Assembly: GCA_003044455.1 (NCBI GenBank)
Contig: POWY01000013.1
Location: 1-42,652, forward strand
Reading direction: 5' to 3'
Source of the DNA: Neisseria bergeri
GTDB taxonomy: Bacteria; Pseudomonadota; Gammaproteobacteria; Burkholderiales; Neisseriaceae
DNA: 42,652 nt
Under the pieces are notes generated by a model. It made no database searches. It was not told where the DNA came from and saw nothing but the letters and a program-made list of their open reading frames with translations. The position numbers and the translations under genes are program-made. This document shows positions 38,671 to 42,652 of this stretch, piece by piece (within the stretch, counting starts at the first letter, position 1; every line of letters starts with the position of its first letter).

Positions 38671-39287
38671 ACCCATTGCTCCTCTAATTGTGCAACTGCA
38701 TCTTTAGTGATGATTACTTTTTTGTAACGCAGCAAGCTGTAAGGATCAACTTGTTGAGCTTCCAAAACCAACACGTTTGGCAAGTTGCGTGAAGCCAAGT
38801 AAACATTCTCGTCGAGCTGTTTGGTTACAAACAACACTTGCTCCAGACCAAGATTTTTCACTTGTTCAGCAAAAACTTTGGTTTTAGGAGTTTCAGCAGT
38901 CAACGCCTCAATCGCAAACAAACGCTCGTCACGAGCCAATTGGGACAGAATAGTCGCCATACCGGCACGGTACATTTTACGGTTTACTTTTTGAGTGAAG
39001 TTTTCGTCAGGTTTGTTCGGGAACGCACGACCGCCTTTACGCCACAGCGGAGAAGAAGTCATACCAGAACGGGCACGGCCGGTACCTTTTTGACGCCATG
39101 GTTTTTTGGTTGAGTGTTTTACTTCGGCACGGGTTTTTTGAGCGCGGTTACCAGAGCGGGCGTTTGCCAAGTAGGCATTTACCAGCTGATGAACCAACGC
39201 TTCATTGTATTCGCGGGCGAACAAAGCATCAGAAACAGACAGGCTGCCTGAAACTTGTCCTTTAGCGTCAATTACTTTCAATTCCAT
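38667..39287 (-). CDS. rplD: 50S ribosomal protein L4
   Basis: L4 lines the exit tunnel and in E. coli represses the S10 operon by attenuation and by blocking translation. The 206-residue product contains [20 protein letters not shown], the loop [20 protein letters not shown] and [20 protein letters not shown]. Its ATG shares one base with the rplC stop (TAATG). Confidence 0.97.
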   Translation of the reverse strand: MELKVIDAKGQVSGSLSVSDALFAREYNEALVHQLVNAYLANARSGNRAQKTRAEVKHSTKKPWRQKGTGRARSGMTSSPLWRKGGRAFPNKPDENFTQKVNRKMYRAGMATILSQLARDERLFAIEALTAETPKTKVFAEQVKNLGLEQVLFVTKQLDENVYLASRNLPNVLVLEAQQVDPYSLLRYKKVIITKDAVAQLEEQWV

Positions 39288-39931
39288 TACGCACCTACTT
39301 TCACGCTAGGACGAACTACAACATCGCTGTTGACCGCACCCGGAACAGCACCCTTAACCAACAGCAGTTGGCGTTCTGCATCAACACGGACAACTTCCAA
39401 TTTTTGAACAGTTGCTTTGATGTTGCCGTATTGGCCGGCCATGCGCTTACCAGGGAACACGCGACCCGGGTCTTGCGCCATACCGATAGAACCTGGAACG
39501 CGGTGAGAACGGGAGTTACCGTGGGAAGTACGTTGGGCACCGAAGTTATGACGTTTGATCGTACCGGAGAAACCTTTACCTTTAGAGGTGCCGGTTACAT
39601 CGACCAGTTGACCGACTTCAAACATAGAAACGGTGATTTCGTCACCGGCTTTCAATTCAGCCAGTTTTTCTTCAGTCAAAGCAAACTCGACCAAACCGCG
39701 ACCGGCTTCAACACCTGCTTTTGCAAAGTGCCCGGCTTCGGCTTTGTTGACACGATTGGCTTTTTTCTGACCAAAGGTAACTTGAACGGCAGTATAGCCG
39801 TCAGTATCTTTGGATTTTACTTGTGTAACGCGGTTGGCAGACATATCCAAAACGGTTACCGGAACAGAAACACCCTGTTCGTCGAACACGCGGGTCATAC
39901 CAACTTTGCGTCCAACCAGACCTAAAGTCAT
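39287..39931 (-). CDS. rplC: 50S ribosomal protein L3
   Basis: L3 initiates 50S assembly and reaches the peptidyl transferase centre. The 214-residue product starts [20 protein letters not shown] and has the conserved loop [20 protein letters not shown] with [20 protein letters not shown]. The ATG at 39931 follows AAAAGGAAAAT. A longer frame to 40003 has no support. It is the first gene of this half of the split S10 cluster. Confidence 0.98.
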   Translation of the reverse strand: MTLGLVGRKVGMTRVFDEQGVSVPVTVLDMSANRVTQVKSKDTDGYTAVQVTFGQKKANRVNKAEAGHFAKAGVEAGRGLVEFALTEEKLAELKAGDEITVSMFEVGQLVDVTGTSKGKGFSGTIKRHNFGAQRTSHGNSRSHRVPGSIGMAQDPGRVFPGKRMAGQYGNIKATVQKLEVVRVDAERQLLLVKGAVPGAVNSDVVVRPSVKVGA

Positions 39932-40051
39932 GATTATTTTCCTTTTAAAGTAAAGGGACAGGCTACGATTGGCCTGTCTTTCAGACAAAGTTAAACTTGG
40001 CACAAATGTACCAAGCTCGGCATTATATCCGACAAGTCAAAGAAATATCAA
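39932..40051 (-). promoter_or_regulatory. Predicted rplC promoter and hairpin leader
   Basis: On the minus strand TTGATA (40046-40051) and TATAAT (40022-40027) are 18 bp apart. The leader of about 80 nt includes an AGACAGGCC / GGCCTGTC-like stem (GACAGGC at 39957-39963 against GCCTGTC at 39974-39980 on the plus strand, loop TACGATTG region). This would give rplC and the following genes their own start and a structured leader, a possible L4 autoregulation target. Confidence 0.5.
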
Positions 40052-40076
40052 CAGAAATATCAGAAATATCTTCAAT

Positions 40077-40112
40077 ATGCCGCCTGAAACGTTTTGAATC
40101 TTCAGACGGCAT
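40077..40112 (-). terminator. Imperfect inverted DUS hairpin after the GTPase pair
   Basis: ATGCCGCCTGAA (40077-40088, one mismatch) faces TTCAGACGGCAT (40101-40112). It lies between the end of the second GTPase gene and the rplC promoter, and a small GGTCGG/CCGACC stem (40134-40148) sits next to the stop codon. Confidence 0.6.
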
Positions 40113-40149
40113 AGGGCTGGATGCTTTTAAAGGGGTCGGTATCCGACCA

Positions 40150-40833
40150 TCACGGCGTATGCATCTTTCTCCGACAAACCGGGATATGGTTGATGACTGC
40201 ATCCATTATTTCTTTGAGATGGTAGTTTTCGTATGCCGAATAGTAAACGGGTTTGGAAATCTGCAAACCTGTCGCTTCCAGAATCCTTTTTTGCACCGAT
40301 TCGGCCTTCTCGTCTAGAAACTGTTGCAAAGCCGGCTGCGGCTGATGCAGCACCTTATCCCAATAACGTCCTTTCATCGCCATATCCGCCTGATTAATCG
40401 CAACAATAACCCTATCCGGATCAATCATTTTAAGGATAACGTCCCTCAATAAATCATAAGCCGTACCCAAATCGCGGGAGCTGCCGTCAAGGATAACGAA
40501 CACCAAATCTATCCAGCCCCACTGCCCATCCGAATGAGTATAGGTTTTAGACAGGACATCAATCAGTTTTTGCCGATGGGTGCGGTCAGCTTCTTTCCCA
40601 TCGCCTAAACCTGCGCTGTCCCAAAATCGCAACACATCGTTCAGCATATAGCTTTCGACCAATTGCGTTTCAGGATCCACGCCTGTACCTACCTTGGCTT
40701 TTTGTTCGCCAAACAAGGCATTTAAGGTTGAGGACTTGCCGACACCTGTCGCACCGACAAGCAAGACATCCAGAGGACGGAAACCGGCTGCTGTGACTTT
40801 TTGCCCGATTTCAGAAATACGGTAACGATGCAT
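40150..40833 (-). CDS. HSR1-like GTPase, second gene of the tandem pair (short form)
   Basis: The 227-residue soluble protein has the G1 motif GATGVGKSS at about residues 26-34, the shared VGTGVDPETQLVESY switch region, the G3 motif DSAGLGDG, and G4-like INQADMAMKGRYWD. It begins MHRYRISEIGQKVTAAGFRP and has no C-terminal membrane tail. The ATG at 40833 is chosen since TAGGGG lies 5 bp upstream. The frame reaches a TTG at 40857 overlapping the first gene. It starts 8 bp after the end of the long GTPase gene and is clearly in the same operon. Relatives are YeeP/YfjP-type GTPases of prophage and island regions. The function is unknown. Confidence 0.8.
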   Translation of the reverse strand: MHRYRISEIGQKVTAAGFRPLDVLLVGATGVGKSSTLNALFGEQKAKVGTGVDPETQLVESYMLNDVLRFWDSAGLGDGKEADRTHRQKLIDVLSKTYTHSDGQWGWIDLVFVILDGSSRDLGTAYDLLRDVILKMIDPDRVIVAINQADMAMKGRYWDKVLHQPQPALQQFLDEKAESVQKRILEATGLQISKPVYYSAYENYHLKEIMDAVINHIPVCRRKMHTP

Positions 40834-40841
40834 ATATGCCC

Positions 40842-41861
40842 CTACCAGCCAAACCAAGAGGCAACCGTGCTAATCCCCCTTCCAATCGCTTTTGCAGCGC
40901 CGCCGATCAGCGTCCCGACACTGCTCGCTATCGTTGAAACAACATCTTTAACCACGCCTCCCGCAGCCCCCAATATTTTCTCCAGCGCACTGCCGATACT
41001 GCTGTCGATTTCTTGCCGCTCCTCCTGTTTGCGGCGGCTGGTATCTCGTTCGATTTCTTCCACATTGATCTTCTCTGCCACAATCACCCGTTTTTCAGAC
41101 GGCATAGCAGTAATGATATAACGCAACAGGCGGGTTATGTTATAGGGACGCTGCTCCTCATCCTCACTCTTAAAGCCTGCTGAAAAATAAATCGGATTGA
41201 CCGTAACTCCGGTAGCTTCCTGAATGCGCTTGCGCGTCGAACACACTTTCTCCTCCAAAAAGTTTTCCAAGGCGGCGTTCGGACGGCCGGCTTCTGCATC
41301 CCAATTCCGCCCCTTCATCGCCATATCACACTGATTAATCGCAACCAGCAACCGGTCTGTACGGCCTTCCCCGCTCTTCTTCAATGTATTGATGATGACA
41401 TTGTTAATCAGTTCGTATGATGTCCCCAAGTCTCTGGAACCGCCGTCAAGCAGCACCAAAACCAAGTCGATGACGGCATTGCCGTTACTGTCTTTCTCCA
41501 ACAGCTTATTGATGATATTTCGCCGGTGCCGTTGGTCTGCCTTCTCTCCGTCGCCCAAACCCGGACTATCCCAAATCGTCATATTCTCCAATTCATATTT
41601 GGCAATATCCATAGTTTCAGGATCTACACCCACGCCTACTTTTGCGACCTCCTTTACCGGACCGTCGCTCTTTCCCGTTGCCTGATCTATGCTGAACAAG
41701 GCATTGATGGTGGATGATTTTCCGCAACCGGTGACTCCGGTAATCAAAATATTGACGTGCGTATCCTGCAAGATCTTAACCGCCCGCTCCAAATCATGCC
41801 GTTCTTCCGAATTCAATTCTTTGTTGTTTAAAATATCTTTAAAGACATTAAGTAGGCTCAT
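40842..41861 (-). CDS. HSR1-like GTPase, first gene of the tandem pair (with hydrophobic C-terminus)
   Basis: This is a 339-residue GTPase. G1 is GVTGCGKSSTINALF near residue 40, the shared switch VGVGVDPETMDIAKYEL follows, G3 is DSPGLGDGEKADQRHRR, and G4-like is INQCDMAMKGRNWD. A linker at about 255-285 is rich in E, R and Q (EIERDTSRRKQEERQEI). The last 45 residues are glycine-rich and hydrophobic (ILGAAGGVVKDVVSTIASSV, then GTLIGGAAKAIGRGI), which suggests a membrane-associating tail. Two adjacent ATGs exist; 41861 has AAGGA 6 bp upstream. A DUS copy inside the gene encodes MPSEK. It is paralogous to the short GTPase downstream. Its location between rpsJ and rplC splits the S10 operon. Confidence 0.8.
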   Translation of the reverse strand: MSLLNVFKDILNNKELNSEERHDLERAVKILQDTHVNILITGVTGCGKSSTINALFSIDQATGKSDGPVKEVAKVGVGVDPETMDIAKYELENMTIWDSPGLGDGEKADQRHRRNIINKLLEKDSNGNAVIDLVLVLLDGGSRDLGTSYELINNVIINTLKKSGEGRTDRLLVAINQCDMAMKGRNWDAEAGRPNAALENFLEEKVCSTRKRIQEATGVTVNPIYFSAGFKSEDEEQRPYNITRLLRYIITAMPSEKRVIVAEKINVEEIERDTSRRKQEERQEIDSSIGSALEKILGAAGGVVKDVVSTIASSVGTLIGGAAKAIGRGISTVASWFGW

Positions 41862-41941
41862 CATCTTTCCTTTATTTACTTGAGAATAAAACATCATCCA
41901 TCCTTGGAATCAGATGGATGATTCTGCCCAAACCAAGCCCG

Positions 41942-41968
41942 ATTCTACCTTTCTTCGGGGGGGGGCAA
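41942..41968 (-). promoter_or_regulatory. Candidate phase-variable promoter (C9 tract between -35 and -10)
   Basis: Read on the minus strand, TTGCCC (41963-41968) is followed by more C residues and GAAGAAAGG, then TAGAAT (41942-41947). The complete run is nine C residues (nine G at 41957-41965 on the plus strand). With nine C the spacer is 15 bp, and two more C residues would give the optimal 17. In Neisseria the porA and opc promoters are switched in this way by slippage. The start of the GTPase gene lies 80 bp downstream, after a 9-bp-stem leader hairpin. Confidence 0.6.
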
Positions 41969-42055
41969 GCCTTAGGAAGGCTATGAATGAAACATATCTT
42001 GTTTTATTCACTAAAAAATATCGGGTAATGCCGTATGAAAATTTTTGAAGCACAA

Positions 42056-42090
42056 AAATAAGCCGGTTCCGCCGGCCTCACTGTTTTTTT
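42056..42090 (-). terminator. GC-rich hairpin upstream of the GTPase promoter
   Basis: GCCGGTTCC and its near-complement GCCGGC lie at about 42062-42077. On the minus strand the hairpin is followed by TTATTTTT, and on the plus strand by a T-run at 42084-42090. It could be a second terminator for read-through from rpsJ. Confidence 0.5.
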
Positions 42091-42132
42091 GATTTTGTCG
42101 TTTTGCCTTAAACCTGTTTGCCGCCGCATATT

Positions 42133-42144
42133 TTCAGACGGCAT
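42133..42144 (-). repeat. DNA uptake sequence (AT-DUS), single
   Basis: TTCAGACGGCAT lies just past the rpsJ terminator. Confidence 0.9.
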
Positions 42145-42151
42145 AACATAA

Positions 42152-42184
42152 AAAATCCCCAAGCATTGATTGCTTGGGGATTTT
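42152..42184 (-). terminator. Rho-independent terminator directly after rpsJ
   Basis: AAAATCCCCAAGCA (42152-42165) pairs perfectly with TGCTTGGGGATTTT (42171-42184). On the minus strand a T-run follows. It stands 12 bp after the rpsJ stop, exactly where the S10 operon would normally continue into rplC, so tuf-rpsJ transcripts should end here. Confidence 0.9.
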
Positions 42185-42196
42185 CAATAGTCCGAA

Positions 42197-42508
42197 TTAT
42201 TGGACTTTGATTTCTACATCAACACCGGCCGGCAAATCCAGCTTCATCAGCGCATCGGTAGTTTTATCGGTCCAATCCACGATGTCCATCAGGCGCAAGT
42301 GGGTGCGGATTTCCAATTGTTCACGGGAAGTCTTGTTCACGTGCGGAGAACGCAAAATGTTGAAACGCTCGATTTTGGTCGGCAAAGGAATCGGGCCTTT
42401 TACAACGGCACCGGTACGTTTTGCAGTTTCAACGATTTCTTGTGCAGAACGGTCAATCAGGGCGTAATCATAAGCTTTCAGGCGGATACGGATTTTTTGG
42501 TTTGCCAT
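42197..42508 (-). CDS. rpsJ: 30S ribosomal protein S10
   Basis: S10 is in the 30S head and also partners NusB in antitermination. The 103-residue product begins [20 protein letters not shown] and has [20 protein letters not shown] and a final GVDVEIKVQ. The V at the [19 protein letters not shown] region reads normally. In Neisseria the rpsJ V57M change gives tetracycline resistance; here the loop reads [11 protein letters not shown] with V, the susceptible form. It lies 17 bp after tuf and ends at a strong terminator, separated from rplC by the GTPase pair. Confidence 0.97.
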
Positions 42509-42525
42509 TTATCAATATCCTTCAA

Positions 42526-42652
42526 TTAAGCGATAACAGAAGAAACCACGCCGGCACCCACGGTACGGCCGCCTTCGCGAATCGCAAAGCGCAGGCCTTC
42601 TTCCATAGCGATAGGCGCAATCAGTTCTACGGTGATGGTTACGTTCTCACCC
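42526..42652 (-). CDS. tuf: Elongation factor Tu, C-terminal 41 residues (cut by window edge)
   Basis: EF-Tu delivers aminoacyl-tRNA to the ribosome. The visible end reads [39 protein letters not shown], then IA and TAA, the conserved C-terminal beta-barrel domain of EF-Tu. The rest lies beyond the right edge. Bacteria often have two tuf genes, so whether this is tufA or tufB cannot be told here, though the rpsJ-adjacent copy is usually tufA. Confidence 0.97.
   Translation of the reverse strand, partial: GENVTITVELIAPIAMEEGLRFAIREGGRTVGAGVVSSVIA

Larger units (their letters stand above)
41865..42196. other. Intergenic region between rpsJ and the GTPase pair
   Basis: This 332-bp stretch has no gene. 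In order on the minus strand it holds the rpsJ terminator, a DUS, a second GC-rich hairpin, the C9 promoter, and a leader hairpin with TCATCCATC (41894-41902) facing GATGGATGA (41913-41921). Each is described separately where supported. Confidence 0.8.

Overview
The window is a chromosomal segment of a Neisseria species. The evidence is the very high density of the 12-bp DNA uptake sequence ATGCCGTCTGAA (AT-DUS), often as inverted pairs behind genes, two full-length Correia elements, a dRS3/NIME repeat array, and the gene order itself. AT-DUS together with Correia and dRS3 repeats points to the N. meningitidis / N. lactamica / N. polysaccharea / N. gonorrhoeae cluster. I cannot name the species from sequence alone.

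Layout. (1) 1-3.9 kb is an accessory-flavoured start: the end of an IS5-family (IS1106-like) element, a KAP-type P-loop NTPase gene whose 5' end was replaced by that IS terminus, rnhB, then a repeat island (Correia, dRS3 array, Correia) and an AT-rich orphan gene. (2) 3.9-7.4 kb carries parA, rsmG, a small membrane protein, tRNA-Thr(CGT) and a FUSC-like membrane protein. (3) 7.5-18.6 kb is a long plus-strand envelope-biogenesis cluster: frr, uppS, cdsA, dxr, rseP, bamA, skp/ompH, lpxD, fabZ, [Abi-like HEPN gene], lpxA. It links isoprenoid and undecaprenyl supply, phospholipid precursors, outer-membrane protein assembly and lipid A synthesis. The Abi-like gene is an AT-rich insert between fabZ and lpxA and is preceded by a hairpin built from a foreign DUS dialect. 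(4) 18.7-23.6 kb carries valS, then a patchy accessory stretch: a small membrane protein, a 42-codon ORF coupled to a secreted protein, a relic of a trimeric autotransporter (ESPR plus last strand), and an 82-bp perfect palindrome derived from the IS terminus. (5) 23.6-26.4 kb, minus strand: minC-minD-minE-oxyR. (6) 26.5-42.65 kb, minus strand: the tuf / S10 / spc / alpha ribosomal protein supercluster, from the 3' end of tuf through rpsJ, rplC and onward to rpoA and rplQ.

The most unusual structure is in the ribosomal supercluster. After rpsJ there is a strong terminator, and then two tandem HSR1-like GTPase genes stand between rpsJ and rplC, so the classic S10 operon is split. The GTPase pair is preceded by a candidate promoter in which a run of nine C residues lies between TTG and TAGAAT. 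This is the architecture of the phase-variable porA and opc promoters. The pair is therefore a candidate phase-variable GTPase system of unknown function. rplC then appears to have its own promoter and a hairpin leader. The second notable structure is the Abi-like HEPN gene embedded in the lipid A operon.
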